Below are positions 23,207 to 32,801 of a stretch of DNA of 49,092 nucleotides, piece after piece; position 1 is the first letter of the stretch, and each line of letters starts with the position of its first letter. The notes below the pieces were generated by a model. That model saw nothing but the letters and a program-made list of their open reading frames with translations. It ran no database searches and had not been told where the DNA came from. The position numbers and the translations under genes are program-made. This stretch comes from Candidatus Zymogenus saltonus (lineage in GTDB: Bacteria; Desulfobacterota; Zymogenia; Zymogenales; Zymogenaceae), in contig JAFGIX010000055.1 of NCBI GenBank assembly GCA_016929395.1, positions 1 through 49,092 on the forward strand, written 5' to 3'.

Positions 23207-23324
23207 GACCGGCTTAAACGACATTCTCCGCCGGCGATCCGATCCTCGACGAAATAGACCCAACCCGTCGCGATTGCGCCACGACAAAAGAGCGACTACA
23301 TACCTAATATCCGCCTGGCCTCAA

Positions 23325-24602
23325 TCAAAAGCCGGACCTCCCCTTGCCGCTCTTGAAAGGCCCTGAGCTCGCCCCGCCGCCCTTCTCTTTAACGTCAGGC
23401 TTTTCGCCTCCCTTGACTCCCTCCTTGGAGTAAGGTTCCTTCATATACTTCTCGGCGAGGGCCTTGCCCGCTCCCTCAATCCCCGTGTCGACCGCCTCTC
23501 TGTACCTCTTCAGCGCCTCCTCCCTCTCTCCCCTGAGGTCGTGGATCATGCCGAGCCTGGCCAGCGCCAGGGGGCGCACCCAATCATAGTTGCCGTCGGT
23601 AACGACAAGCGCCTTTTCAAGCTCGTCCCCAGCCTCATCAAGCCTTCCCAAATCCATCAATACCTTTCCCACGAGGTGGTGAAGCCTCCCCTTCTGGGCG
23701 TCGTCGAAGTAGGGAGTCGCCGCCCTTGCCTTCGCCTTGAACTCATCCACCACCATAAATGCGCCCTCATAGTCCCCGATCTCCGAGAGGGCGTAGGCGT
23801 AGGGAAAGTAGACCTCCGGGTTGTTCGGGTATCTTCCAACAAGCTCCTTCCCGAGCTTCGCCGCGGTCTTGTAGTCCTCCAGCTCACTTACCGATATAAG
23901 CATGAGGAAAAACTTGGCCCCCCCTGCGGAGTAGATGCCCCTCTCGGCTCCCATCCTGATGTAGGAGAGGCCGAGCTCCTTGTCCGGCCTCAGCTCGACC
24001 AGGGAGAGAAACGGCCTCAACACGTTTGGGACGTTGGCGGAGCCGTACTTCAAAAGCCCCACGGCGTAAAGGATATCGGGGTCGTTTGGGGAGATTTCGC
24101 GGGCCTCGTCAAGATACTTCACCGACCGAAAGCCGTACTCCACCGACTTGAGGTACCGTTTCTGTCTCAAAAAAAGCTCGGCCTTGAGGGCGTGGGCCGT
24201 GGCCATAAGGAGCTTTGCCCTCCCCAGATCCTCCCCCTTTAGCCCTTCGATGGACTTCTCCGAAAGAGCAATCCCCGTATCAAGAAGCTTCAAGATGTCC
24301 CCCTCCTTCGAGTCGAACTTGTCGCCGTCCCTCGGCGGATAGGACATCCGTGCCATGGCCCGATATATCCACGGGGCGGGGTTTTCGGGCGCCTTTTTTG
24401 AGATACCCAAAAAGACCCTCTCCCCACCCACAATATCCAGATTGTATATCCGGTTAATCCCCGAAAGGAGCTCTCTTCTCAGCCACTCCTCTTCCGCCGC
24501 GGCGCCCCCGGGCGAGAACGCGACGACGGCGGAGGCGACAAGGGCGACAATCGCCCCGACAGATCTATTAGTGGCGAACGGCCGGAATCTCACCCTTTTC
24601 AT
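23325..24602 (-). CDS. Exported TPR-repeat protein
   Basis: 425 aa. A basic N-terminus plus hydrophobic signal is cleaved near GAAA-EE (residue 36-37). Multiple tetratricopeptide-like helical pairs follow, for example AEISPNDPDILYAVGLLKY-type and ALSEIGDYEGAFMVVDEF-type repeats. A Lys/Gly-rich tail ends the protein. TPR scaffolds mediate protein contacts; the partner is unknown. ATG 24602 overlaps the stop of the upstream membrane-protein gene (ATGA) and has GGGGAG 4 nt upstream, so it is preferred over ATG 24614. It is the last gene of the extended dcw transcription unit; a periplasmic role linked to envelope assembly is an inference from position only. Confidence 0.85.
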   Translation of the reverse strand: MKRVRFRPFATNRSVGAIVALVASAVVAFSPGGAAAEEEWLRRELLSGINRIYNLDIVGGERVFLGISKKAPENPAPWIYRAMARMSYPPRDGDKFDSKEGDILKLLDTGIALSEKSIEGLKGEDLGRAKLLMATAHALKAELFLRQKRYLKSVEYGFRSVKYLDEAREISPNDPDILYAVGLLKYGSANVPNVLRPFLSLVELRPDKELGLSYIRMGAERGIYSAGGAKFFLMLISVSELEDYKTAAKLGKELVGRYPNNPEVYFPYAYALSEIGDYEGAFMVVDEFKAKARAATPYFDDAQKGRLHHLVGKVLMDLGRLDEAGDELEKALVVTDGNYDWVRPLALARLGMIHDLRGEREEALKRYREAVDTGIEGAGKALAEKYMKEPYSKEGVKGGEKPDVKEKGGGASSGPFKSGKGRSGF

Positions 24603-25432
24603 ATAACTCCCCATCCCACCGTGCCAAGGAGCAGGGTGACCACAATGTATTTAAGCCCGAAGACGAACTTCAAACCCATCGCGAAGAGGAGGCCGTACCT
24701 GACGAAGAGGTAGCCCAAAAGAAAATTTGCGCAGAAGGAAAAAAATAGCTGGCTTATAAAGAGGTAATCGAATTGAAGGGGGATGCCCACAAACTCGTTG
24801 TATTTGATGACCATAAAGGCGGAGAGGGCCGAGACGAGGACCACCCCGGCCTCCTTGTGTCTCAACAACCCCACCGCGATGGTCGTCATGCCGAGCCTCA
24901 GGATAATCTCGTCCATGAGGGCGCCCTTGAACGGCAGGGTAAAGAGATACTTGTACTCTCCCGGATACGACTGGGGGGAGATCTCGAAGTAGAAGCGGTC
25001 GAAAAAATAAAAAGAGACGGCTATCATGACGATCCCTATCACAAAGAGGATCGGAATCGATTTCAAAAACTTTTTCACATCTCCAAATCCGGGGAGATCG
25101 TACCTCTTTGAGAACGAGAGGCCTATCACGGAAGAGAGAAAGAGGAGGATAAAAAGCATCAAAAGCTCAATGACCAGAAACAACCAGACGCCCTGATTTT
25201 TTTGTGATCCGATTTCAGCCGGAACGGCAACGAAGAGATAGTAAAAATAGGGTATAGTAAAGATCATTGCGAAAAAGGAGAGGAGAAGAGACTTAAAGAC
25301 GACGTCCCGCTTGTCCGCCCCGAACGTCATGTTGTCCAGGGCGCGCCGCCATATCTCCTTTCTCAACTCCCCTCTGTCCTTATTTATGTTCATAAATTTG
25401 AAGATACCAGAAAAGAAGTCGAAAGTCAACAT
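24599..25432 (-). CDS. Multipass membrane protein, degenerate CPBP/CAAX-protease-like
   Basis: 277 aa with about seven to eight hydrophobic helices. The segment MDEIILRLGM lies where CPBP/Abi intramembrane proteases have EExxxRxG, with the first Glu replaced by Asp. The later histidine motifs of that family are not seen (FMVIKYNEF at the expected second motif). I therefore regard it as a distant, perhaps inactive, relative with low certainty. It overlaps the TPR gene by 4 nt and follows the radical SAM gene by 39 nt, so it is co-transcribed. Two starts are possible, ATG 25432 (used) and ATG 25393; neither has a good Shine-Dalgarno. Confidence 0.6.
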   Translation of the reverse strand: MLTFDFFSGIFKFMNINKDRGELRKEIWRRALDNMTFGADKRDVVFKSLLLSFFAMIFTIPYFYYLFVAVPAEIGSQKNQGVWLFLVIELLMLFILLFLSSVIGLSFSKRYDLPGFGDVKKFLKSIPILFVIGIVMIAVSFYFFDRFYFEISPQSYPGEYKYLFTLPFKGALMDEIILRLGMTTIAVGLLRHKEAGVVLVSALSAFMVIKYNEFVGIPLQFDYLFISQLFFSFCANFLLGYLFVRYGLLFAMGLKFVFGLKYIVVTLLLGTVGWGVI

Positions 25433-25471
25433 GGTCTTAACTTCGATATCGCCCCGCCAACAATGCTCTTT

Positions 25472-27163
25472 CTATTTCACCTTTGATCTTATCTTGAGAT
25501 ACCTCCCATATAGAGCCTTCTTGTCGATCCCGTAGTCGAGAAAGTCCCACGGAAATATCTCGTCCTCGTCCCGCTCCCTGAGGACGTAGAAGTCGGGGTT
25601 GATTGACGACTCCCTCATTGCCCCCTTCCAGTCCTCGCCCTTGTGGAGCGCCCCCTCCACTATATCTGCGACCCTCCTGTCCCCTCTGGAGATAAGCGCC
25701 TGAACGTACGACCAGTTGGGAGGCTCCGAAACGACGGTTATCCCCCCCGCCTTTTTCAATGTCTTCGTGATCTTCTTTATCTTTCCGTTTAAGGCCCCCG
25801 GCTCCTCCATCCCCATCCACATCAGGGGGGTGTGCGGCTTCGGGACAATGGGGGTGATCGACACCGTGACCCTCCCGGCCCTTCCAGTGCTTTTGCCTGT
25901 GCTTATCACTATGTGCCTGACCCTCTTTGCGAACTCGGCCACCGACGAGACATCATCGTCGGTCTCCCCCGGGAGACCCACCAAGAAATAGAGGCGGACG
26001 TTGAAAATGCCGGCGGCAACGCTCCTTTTCACCAGGTCGAAGAACCGGTCGTCGTCGATCCCCTTCCCAATGGCCTTTCTCAGCCCCTCGTTTCCCGCCT
26101 CAGGGGCCACGGTTATCGTCTTGACCCCCAACTCCTTCAGGCATCCTATCTGGTCGTCGGTCAACATCTCGCCCCTCATGGATGGAATCCCCACGCTCCC
26201 CCCAAGCTCCCTTATCCTTTCGAGGACGGTAAGGAGATCGGGGTGGCTGGAGACCGCCGGGCCCAATAGCCCCCCCTTTCCGGTGAGATTCATGCCTCTC
26301 CTTATCTCCTCGATTATCTCCCCGCCCCCCCTCATCCTCACCGGGGCGTAGACGGAGTCCGCTATGCAGAAGGCGCAGGAGAAGGGGCAGCCCCTTCCCA
26401 TCTCCACCAGAAACATGTTTGAGAACTCGGTGTTCGGCGTGACGACCGACGACGAAAACTTCCCCGAAGAGAGGCTGTCCATCTTCCTCACGACCACACG
26501 GTCGCTTCCTCCGGCGACGTTTTTAAAGCTCTCCACCCTCCCCTTGCGGTCGTATCTGGCCTCGAAGCGGCGGGGGACGTATACCCCGGGGATCGAGGAG
26601 ACCTTGTCCATTATCTCGTCTTTTGGTCCGCCCGACATCTTCAGGTCGAACAGAATGGTGAGTATCTCCTCCGCAAGCTCCTCGCCGTCTCCCAGGGCAA
26701 AAAAGTCGACGAAGGGGGAGAGTGCCTCCGGGTTTATCATCACCGCCGCCCCTCCGGCCGCGACTATCGGGGAGTCCCCGCCTCTCTCCTCGGAGCGGAT
26801 GGAAATGTCCGAGAGTTTCAAGATTTTCAGGAGGTTTATGAAATCGTTTTCAAAGGATATTGAAAAAAGGAGTGCGTCAAACTGTCTTAACGGTCTTAGG
26901 GACTCGATCGAGAGGATCGATTTTCCCTTTCTTTGAATCTCCGCCTCGTGCTCCGGGTCGGGGAGCGTCGCCCGCTCTGCGCTTACCCCGAAGGTATCCC
27001 GGGCGACCCTGTAGACCGAGAGGAAACCGAGGTTGCTCATCGCCACGCGATAGCGGTTCGGGTAGACGATACAGACGGAGAGTCCCCCGTCTCCGCCCCC
27101 GCCCGTGAGGTTTATCTCCTCGCCGTAAAGCTCCCTGAGGTATCTTTCGTATCGTCGTGACAC
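25472..27163 (-). CDS. Radical SAM protein with B12-binding-like N-terminus
   Basis: 563 aa. Residues 28-170 form a Rossmann-like domain reminiscent of B12-binding radical SAM proteins (VYPNRYRVAMSNLGFLSVYR, FSISFENDF, VAAGGAAVMINPEAL), but the DxHxxG cobalamin histidine motif is not seen. The radical SAM cluster motif is C259-x3-C263-x2-C266 (RGCPFSCAFC). Downstream, TVAPEAGNEGLR and YFLVGLPGETDDDV match SAM-domain strands seen in YgiQ-like and TIGR03960-like families. The substrate is unknown. GTG start without a clear ribosome site. It lies 38 nt after ftsZ with no terminator between, so probably co-transcribed with the division genes. Confidence 0.88.
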   Translation of the reverse strand: MSRRYERYLRELYGEEINLTGGGGDGGLSVCIVYPNRYRVAMSNLGFLSVYRVARDTFGVSAERATLPDPEHEAEIQRKGKSILSIESLRPLRQFDALLFSISFENDFINLLKILKLSDISIRSEERGGDSPIVAAGGAAVMINPEALSPFVDFFALGDGEELAEEILTILFDLKMSGGPKDEIMDKVSSIPGVYVPRRFEARYDRKGRVESFKNVAGGSDRVVVRKMDSLSSGKFSSSVVTPNTEFSNMFLVEMGRGCPFSCAFCIADSVYAPVRMRGGGEIIEEIRRGMNLTGKGGLLGPAVSSHPDLLTVLERIRELGGSVGIPSMRGEMLTDDQIGCLKELGVKTITVAPEAGNEGLRKAIGKGIDDDRFFDLVKRSVAAGIFNVRLYFLVGLPGETDDDVSSVAEFAKRVRHIVISTGKSTGRAGRVTVSITPIVPKPHTPLMWMGMEEPGALNGKIKKITKTLKKAGGITVVSEPPNWSYVQALISRGDRRVADIVEGALHKGEDWKGAMRESSINPDFYVLRERDEDEIFPWDFLDYGIDKKALYGRYLKIRSKVK

Positions 27164-27201
27164 GAGATTTTTAATCCCAGCCTCTCCATCTGTGTACTAT
27201 A

Positions 27202-28368
27202 TCAGTCCGCCTTTTTCCTCATAAAGGTCGGGATGTCGTACTCGGAATCCTCGTCGTTCGGCACACGGACTCCCCTCGTGACCTTCTGGAGAGCCAGCTC
27301 CTCCCTCTCTTTCCTTATGAAGGTGGGCGTATCGAGGCCCTTTTCTTCCGCTATGGACGTATTGAGGGGTGCTATGCGCACCAATTCCCGGCTGAGCCTC
27401 CTCTCCCCCTTCGCAAAGCCGGTGGCGATTACCGTCACCATGAATTCTTCCTTCATCTTGTTGTCTATGACGGCTCCGAAGATGATGTTTGCATCTTCGT
27501 GGGCCTCGCCCTGAATGAACGACATTGCTCCCTCGACATCCTCCATCGAGAGGTCTTCTCCACCCGTGAGGTTTACCAGGACTCCCCTGGCGCCGCTGAT
27601 GGAGATATTTTCCAAGAGCGGGCTGGTTACCGCTCTCTTCGCCGCCTCGACCCCCTTTTCTTTCCCCTCAGCCTTTCCGGTCCCCATGATGGCCATCCCG
27701 GTCTCCTCCATGATCGTCTTCACGTCCGAGAAGTCGAGGTTGATAAGGCCCCTGATGTTTATCAGGTCGGATATCCCCCTGACGGCGCAGTAGAGTATCT
27801 CGTCGGCCCTCTTGAAGGCCGTAATCAGCGTCTCCTGCCTTCCGGTTATCTCCAAGAGCCTCTGGTTCGGGATACAGATAAGGGTATCGACATACTGCTC
27901 GAGCTCCTCGATTCCCGCCTCGGCCTGTTTCATCCTCTTCTTGTTCTCGAAGTGAAAGGGCTTCGTGACGACCGCCACGGAGAGCGCCCCGACCTCCCTT
28001 GCCACCTCTGCGCACACCGGGGCCCCGCCGGTTCCCGTGCCGCCCCCCATCCCGGCCGTGATGAAGACCATGTTGGCCCCGGCGAGCGCCTTTCTGATCT
28101 TCTCCCTGTCCTCCTCCGCCGCCTTCCTTCCGATCTCAGGATCAGCCCCCGTCCCGAGCCCCCTGGTCAGCTTCGAGCCTATCTGAAGCTTCAGGGGAGC
28201 CACCGATGCGTTCAGCGCCTGGGAGTCGGTGTTGGCACAGATGAAGTCGACTCCGATAAGTCCCATCTGGACCATGTTGTCCACGGCGTTCCCGCCGCCG
28301 CCGCCGATTCCTATGACCTTTATGCGGGCGCCGCCCTGGAGATTTTCCATTAACTCGAACATATCCAT
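27202..28368 (-). CDS. ftsZ: Cell division GTPase FtsZ
   Basis: 388 aa. This tubulin homologue polymerises into the division ring at midcell. Visible: IGIGGGGGNAVDNM nucleotide-binding N-terminus, tubulin signature GGGTGTG (108-114) in ITAGMGGGTGTGGAP, NLDFSDVKTIM (T7-loop region), a short variable linker (EDSE), and the C-terminal anchoring peptide YDIPTFMRKKAD that binds FtsA and ZipA-like partners. Start: ATG 28368 with GGGAG about 12 nt upstream; GTG 28377 and TTG 28380 are in frame and closer to the same site. It follows ftsA by 17 nt. Confidence 0.97.
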   Translation of the reverse strand: MDMFELMENLQGGARIKVIGIGGGGGNAVDNMVQMGLIGVDFICANTDSQALNASVAPLKLQIGSKLTRGLGTGADPEIGRKAAEEDREKIRKALAGANMVFITAGMGGGTGTGGAPVCAEVAREVGALSVAVVTKPFHFENKKRMKQAEAGIEELEQYVDTLICIPNQRLLEITGRQETLITAFKRADEILYCAVRGISDLINIRGLINLDFSDVKTIMEETGMAIMGTGKAEGKEKGVEAAKRAVTSPLLENISISGARGVLVNLTGGEDLSMEDVEGAMSFIQGEAHEDANIIFGAVIDNKMKEEFMVTVIATGFAKGERRLSRELVRIAPLNTSIAEEKGLDTPTFIRKEREELALQKVTRGVRVPNDEDSEYDIPTFMRKKAD

Positions 28369-28385
28369 TGGTTTCACCAACTCCC

Positions 28386-29612
28386 TTAAAAGTAGTCCCT
28401 GATAATCTCCTTGAACCGCTCGGTCACCTTGCCGAAGATGTTCCCGTCGCCGACCTTGAAGCGGGCACTCCCGCCGTTGGCGGAGCCATAGAGGACGAGT
28501 CCCACACCGGTGGCGTACATGGGGCTGTTGACCAGATCGACAAGCCCGCTTATCCCCCTTGGGTAGCCCACCCGGACCGGCATGTTAAATATGTGCTCCC
28601 CCATATCGGCAATTCCGGTCAAGAGGGAAGAGCCTCCCGTCAAGACCACGCCCGACGCGAGGAGGTCGCCGTAACCGCTCCTTGCCACCTCCCGCTGCAC
28701 TAGGGACAATATCTCCTCCACCCTCGGCTCTATTATCTCGGCCAATATCTGGCGGGAGATAATCCTCGGCTTCCTTCCGCCTACGGAGGGAACCTCGATC
28801 GTCTCGTCCTTGTCCACAAGAGAAGCCATGGCGCACCCGCTCTTTTTCTTTATCCTCTCTGCCTCGATCATCGGCGTCCTCAACCCCACCGCGATATCGT
28901 TGGTCAGGTGGTTCCCGCCCAGCGTTATCACCATCGTGTGCTTTATGCTCCCCTCGGAGAAGACCGCAACGTCCGTTGTGCCGCCGCCGATGTCCACGAT
29001 CACCACGCCCAGCTCCTTCTCGTCTTCCGAAAGCACCGCCTTCGCCGACGCCAGCTGCTCGAGAACTATGGTCGAAACGTCCATCCCCGTCCTGTTGACA
29101 CAGCGGATGATGTTCTGGGCGGACGTCACGGCCCCGGTCACTATATGGACCTTCGCCTCTAGCCTTACCCCGTTCATCCCCAGCGGCTGCTGAATCCCGT
29201 CCTGATCGTCCACGATATACTCCTGGGGGAGGATATGAATCACCTCCCTGTCGACGGGAATGGCTATCGCCCTCGCGGCGTCTATCACCCTCTTTATATC
29301 CCCCTCCGACACCTCCCGGTTCTTTACGGCGATTATTCCGTGGCTGTTAAATCCCTTGATGTGTCCCCCGGCGATCCCGGCATAGACGGTCTTGAGCTCC
29401 ACTCCGGCCATAAGCTCGGCCTCCTCCACCGCCTTCCTGATGGAATTCACCGTGCTCTCGATGTTTACGACAACCCCCTTCCTGAGTCCCTTGGAGGGGG
29501 CGCTTCCTATCCCGATGATCTCAACATCGCCGCCGACATTTTCCCCGATAATCGTGCATATCTTCGTCGTGCCGATATCGAGCCCCACAAAAATGTTTTC
29601 GTTTGACGACAT
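28386..29612 (-). CDS. ftsA: Cell division protein FtsA
   Basis: 408 aa actin-like ATPase that tethers FtsZ to the membrane. The N-terminus has FVGLDIGTTKICTIIGE (phosphate 1). The 1C domain follows (KGLRKGVVVNIESTVNSI), then VVIVDIGGGTTDVAVF (phosphate 2) and VVLTGGSSLLTGI (adenosine motif). The C-terminal membrane amphipathic helix (GKVTERFKEIIRDYF) is present. The Shine-Dalgarno AAGGAGGT lies 8 nt before ATG, the best in the cluster, consistent with the need for stable FtsA output. Between ftsQ (51-nt gap) and ftsZ. Confidence 0.97.
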   Translation of the reverse strand: MSSNENIFVGLDIGTTKICTIIGENVGGDVEIIGIGSAPSKGLRKGVVVNIESTVNSIRKAVEEAELMAGVELKTVYAGIAGGHIKGFNSHGIIAVKNREVSEGDIKRVIDAARAIAIPVDREVIHILPQEYIVDDQDGIQQPLGMNGVRLEAKVHIVTGAVTSAQNIIRCVNRTGMDVSTIVLEQLASAKAVLSEDEKELGVVIVDIGGGTTDVAVFSEGSIKHTMVITLGGNHLTNDIAVGLRTPMIEAERIKKKSGCAMASLVDKDETIEVPSVGGRKPRIISRQILAEIIEPRVEEILSLVQREVARSGYGDLLASGVVLTGGSSLLTGIADMGEHIFNMPVRVGYPRGISGLVDLVNSPMYATGVGLVLYGSANGGSARFKVGDGNIFGKVTERFKEIIRDYF

Positions 29613-29663
29613 CTCAAATCACCTCCTTATAATTTTCTTGTGAACCTTACATTTTCACATCGT

Positions 29664-30464
29664 CTAAGATTTTCCCTTCCCGACCACAACGCTGTTTTCG
29701 ACATCCAAATAAATATATTCTATCTCCCCCCTCCCCATAGCATCGGAGAGGACGATGGATAATCTCTTTACCTTTTCTTCGAAGGGCGGCCCCCCGAATC
29801 GAAGGCGGACGCCCCCCCTCGTCAACACGGCAAATCCCATGATGTCGTCATACCTGACGCTCTTTATCGAATTCTCCCCGACGATCCCCTCATCCATCAA
29901 CATGCCGACAAGACCCGCCCCGTATACCAGCTCTTCTTTCGTCTTGAAACCGGAGAATAGTGGATAGCCCCGGACCTCCTCGTCTATCACGGCCGTCTCC
30001 CCGTCCTCGTCCACGAAGAGAAAGCCCCCATCCACCTCCACAATCCCCACTGGGTTGTGCTCCTTGACCTTTATTACGAGCCTTGCGGGGAGCTCCCGTA
30101 TCACCTCCGCCTCCCTGACCCAGGAGACCTCTTCGACCCTGTCCCTTATCGCGGCGAGGTCGGTCTTCAAGACGCTCCCCCCGGCCTCCACGTTGACAGC
30201 CTTGACTATCTCTCCCCTGTCAGCCCTTACAACCCCCACGATGTCCACCCTTTCCAGCCTGAAATAGTCCGACCCGAAGAGCTTCGCCTTGATCCTGGGA
30301 AGGCCCGCAAAGAAGAAGGAGACGGCCCCGAAGATTACAAGGAGAAAGACAAATATCCTAAAAAACGACGCCATGAGCGAGCGCCCCCCCTTCTCCCCGC
30401 CGCGCCTCTCATGCTTCTTCCTCGTGAACTCCGAGGGCTCCATGTCTTTCAGATCCACGTTCAT
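29664..30464 (-). CDS. ftsQ: Cell division protein FtsQ/DivIB
   Basis: 266 aa bitopic membrane protein: basic cytoplasmic tail (1-30), one transmembrane helix (about 33-55, FFRIFVFLLVIFGAVSFFFA) and a periplasmic POTRA domain beginning FRLERVDIVGVVRADRGEIV (68-87), then the beta domain ending YIYLDVENSVVV. It links early and late divisome proteins with FtsL/FtsB. ATG overlaps the murB stop by 4 nt (ATGA). The position between murB and ftsA is the conserved dcw order. Confidence 0.93.
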   Translation of the reverse strand: MNVDLKDMEPSEFTRKKHERRGGEKGGRSLMASFFRIFVFLLVIFGAVSFFFAGLPRIKAKLFGSDYFRLERVDIVGVVRADRGEIVKAVNVEAGGSVLKTDLAAIRDRVEEVSWVREAEVIRELPARLVIKVKEHNPVGIVEVDGGFLFVDEDGETAVIDEEVRGYPLFSGFKTKEELVYGAGLVGMLMDEGIVGENSIKSVRYDDIMGFAVLTRGGVRLRFGGPPFEEKVKRLSIVLSDAMGRGEIEYIYLDVENSVVVGKGKS

Positions 30465-31360
30465 CGGTCTTCCCCCAGAACCTTTACCTCGAGCTGGAGG
30501 TCTATCCCCCTCTCCTCCATCGCCCTTTTTCTGATAATATTGATAAGCTCCAGAACATCTCTTGCGCTGGCCTTTCCAAGATTCACTATGAAGTTCCCGT
30601 GAAGGGGCGACACCTCCGCATCGCCGATCCTCTTCCCCTTGAGGCCCAGGCCCTCTATTATCTTTCCCGCGGGCTCGCTCCCCGGCCCCTTCGGGTTCTT
30701 GAAGACCGATCCGGCTGACTTGGCGCCCAGGGGGTGTTTTTCCCTCCGCTTCTCGTTGTTCTCGCCCATCCTCCTTCTGACGGCCTCCTCTTTATCGGGT
30801 TTGAGCAAAAAAAGTGCGCTCGACACGATCTCCCCCTCCCCCATAACGAGTCGCCTGTACCGGAAGTCCATATCCTTTCTACTTACCGTCTTCACACTGC
30901 CCCCTTTCTCCACGAAGGTAACCTCTAAGATCACGCCTTCCATCTCCGCACCGTACGCCCCTGCGTTCATCACCACCGCCCCCCCTACGCTTCCCGGAAT
31001 CCCGGAGGCGAACTCGAGGCCGGAGAGGGCCTTGGATGCCGCCTTCTCCACGAGTTGCGAGAGGGGAACGCCCGCCTCCGCAAAGATTTTGTTTTCTCCC
31101 GCTTCCTTTATATTCTTCATCCCCCTCAAACACACCACCGCCCCCCGAAACCCGGAGTCTGAGACGAGGACGTTGCTCCCCATACCCAGCGGGAATACCG
31201 GTATCCCCGCCCCGGCCAGATACTTAACCGCCGCGGCCAGGTCATCGGTATCCGCGGGGACGATAAAGAGGTCGACCGGCCCACCGATCCCGTAGGTGGT
31301 ATGGAATTCCATCCTCTCACCGCGCCTGACCTCCCCCCTGACTGTCTTCTCTATATCCAA
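30461..31360 (-). CDS. murB: UDP-N-acetylenolpyruvoylglucosamine reductase MurB
   Basis: 299 aa. Reduces UDP-GlcNAc-enolpyruvate to UDP-MurNAc with NADPH and bound FAD in the cytoplasm. FAD-domain motifs: TTYGIGGPVDLFI, FPLGMGSNVLVSDSGFRGAV and GIPGSVGGAVVMNAGAYG. The catalytic serine lies in KSAGSVFKNP and the terminal glutamate in LQLEVKVLG. Type II arrangement without the extra Tyr-loop of E. coli MurB. TTG start (31360) preceded by GGGGA; the next ATG (31312) would remove conserved N-terminal residues. Overlaps ftsQ by 4 nt. Confidence 0.95.
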   Translation of the reverse strand: MDIEKTVRGEVRRGERMEFHTTYGIGGPVDLFIVPADTDDLAAAVKYLAGAGIPVFPLGMGSNVLVSDSGFRGAVVCLRGMKNIKEAGENKIFAEAGVPLSQLVEKAASKALSGLEFASGIPGSVGGAVVMNAGAYGAEMEGVILEVTFVEKGGSVKTVSRKDMDFRYRRLVMGEGEIVSSALFLLKPDKEEAVRRRMGENNEKRREKHPLGAKSAGSVFKNPKGPGSEPAGKIIEGLGLKGKRIGDAEVSPLHGNFIVNLGKASARDVLELINIIRKRAMEERGIDLQLEVKVLGEDR

Positions 31361-31391
31361 AACGTCCCCGCATATAAAACGCTTTTCGTCT

Positions 31392-32801
31392 CTATTGCTT
31401 TTTATCGAGAAGCTCCAACAGCCTCTCGCCCGCCCTCAAGATGTCCCCCGCCCCAAGCGTAATCACCAGATCCCCCGGCCTTATGATCTTCATCAGCTCC
31501 TTCGGAAGATCTTCCTTGTCCGAGACGAAGTGGGTATCGCGCATCCCCCGCTCCCTGATCTCGTCGAAGAGGCGCTGCCCGGTAATTCCGGGGATCGGCT
31601 CCTCCCCCGCGGGGTAAATATCGGTCATCACCAGGACGTCCGCCGAGAAAAAGGCGGTCAGAAATCCCTCGTGGGCGTCCCTCGTTCTGGTGTACCTGTG
31701 GGGCTGAAAGACCGCAACGACCCTCCCCTTCCAGAAGTTCCTGGCGGCCTTCAGGGTCGCGGTTATCTCAGTCGGGTGGTGGCCGTAGTCGTCGACGACC
31801 GTAACCCCGGCCGCCTCCCCCTTTACCTGAAACCGCCTGTGGACGCCGGTAAAGCCGGAGAGCGCCCCCTGTATCGTCCCAAAGTCGAGTCCCACCTCCA
31901 TCCCCACAGCCACCGCCGAGAGGGCGTTAAGGGCGTTGTGGGCGCCCGGCATGTGGAGGGTAATATCGCCCCAGACATCACCCCTGTAGTTGACCGTAAA
32001 GGTGGAGTTGAGCCCTTCGAAGGTCACCCCCGTGGCGTAGAAATCCGCCTGGGGGGAAAAACCGTAGGTGACGAACCTTCTCTTCACCTCCGGTATTATC
32101 GCCTGGACGTTCTCGTTGTCGAGGCAGAGTACCGAGAGGCCGTAAAAGGGTATCGAGTTTATAAAGGTCGTAAAGTCCCCCTTTATCTCCTCGAGGCTCC
32201 CGTAGTGATCCATGTGCTCTTCCTCGATGTTTGTCACAACGGCGATGGTGGGGGTAAGCATGAGGAACGAGCCGTCGCTCTCGTCCGCCTCGGCGACCAA
32301 GAACTCTCCCTCGCCCAGCTTCGCGTTGGAGCCGATGTAATCCAGCTTCCCCCCGATAACGACCGTTGGGTCAAGGTTCCCCACTCCGAAGACGGTGGCC
32401 ATCATCGAGGTCGTGGTGGTCTTTCCGTGGGTTCCGGCGACCGCCACGCCGTACTTCATCCGCATGAGCTCCGCCAGCATCTCAGCCCTCGGTATGACGG
32501 GGATATTCCTCGCCTCCGCCTCCACCACCTCGGGGTTGTCCCTCTTAACGGCGTTGGACACCACCACCACGTCCGCATCCGTGAGGTTCTTGGCGGCGTG
32601 GCCATAGTGGATCACCGCCCCCAGGGTTTTAAGCCTCTCTGTTATCTCCCCCTTCTTAAGGTCGGAGCCTGAGACTTCGTAGTTGAGATTTATCAAGACC
32701 TCGGCTATCCCGCTCATACCTATCCCCCCGATCCCGATGAAGTGGACCTTGTGAAAGCCTCTGTAGCCTCCACCCTTTTTATCCGTTTTCGATCTTGCCA
32801 T
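31392..32801 (-). CDS. murC: UDP-N-acetylmuramate--L-alanine ligase MurC
   Basis: 469 aa Mur ligase adding L-Ala to UDP-MurNAc. N-terminal UDP-binding loop [16 protein letters not shown] (20-35), ATP loop GTHGKTTTT (123-131), central [11 protein letters not shown] motif and a C-terminal domain with [12 protein letters not shown] and FQPHRYTRT. The length matches the family. ATG 32801 overlaps the murG stop by one base (TGATG-type junction). All catalytic motifs are intact. It is followed by murB after 31 nt. Confidence 0.97.
   Translation of the reverse strand: MARSKTDKKGGGYRGFHKVHFIGIGGIGMSGIAEVLINLNYEVSGSDLKKGEITERLKTLGAVIHYGHAAKNLTDADVVVVSNAVKRDNPEVVEAEARNIPVIPRAEMLAELMRMKYGVAVAGTHGKTTTTSMMATVFGVGNLDPTVVIGGKLDYIGSNAKLGEGEFLVAEADESDGSFLMLTPTIAVVTNIEEEHMDHYGSLEEIKGDFTTFINSIPFYGLSVLCLDNENVQAIIPEVKRRFVTYGFSPQADFYATGVTFEGLNSTFTVNYRGDVWGDITLHMPGAHNALNALSAVAVGMEVGLDFGTIQGALSGFTGVHRRFQVKGEAAGVTVVDDYGHHPTEITATLKAARNFWKGRVVAVFQPHRYTRTRDAHEGFLTAFFSADVLVMTDIYPAGEEPIPGITGQRLFDEIRERGMRDTHFVSDKEDLPKELMKIIRPGDLVITLGAGDILRAGERLLELLDKKQ

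Noticed and set aside
23264-23292. Additional copy of the 92-bp repeat core
   Set aside because: Only about 20 of 27 bases agree with gaps; too weak to annotate, mentioned only as a hint.
31296-32672. 458-aa plus-strand open frame opposite murB/murC
   Set aside because: Shadow of murC, which has all Mur ligase motifs; the antisense product is low-complexity Arg/His/Pro-rich.
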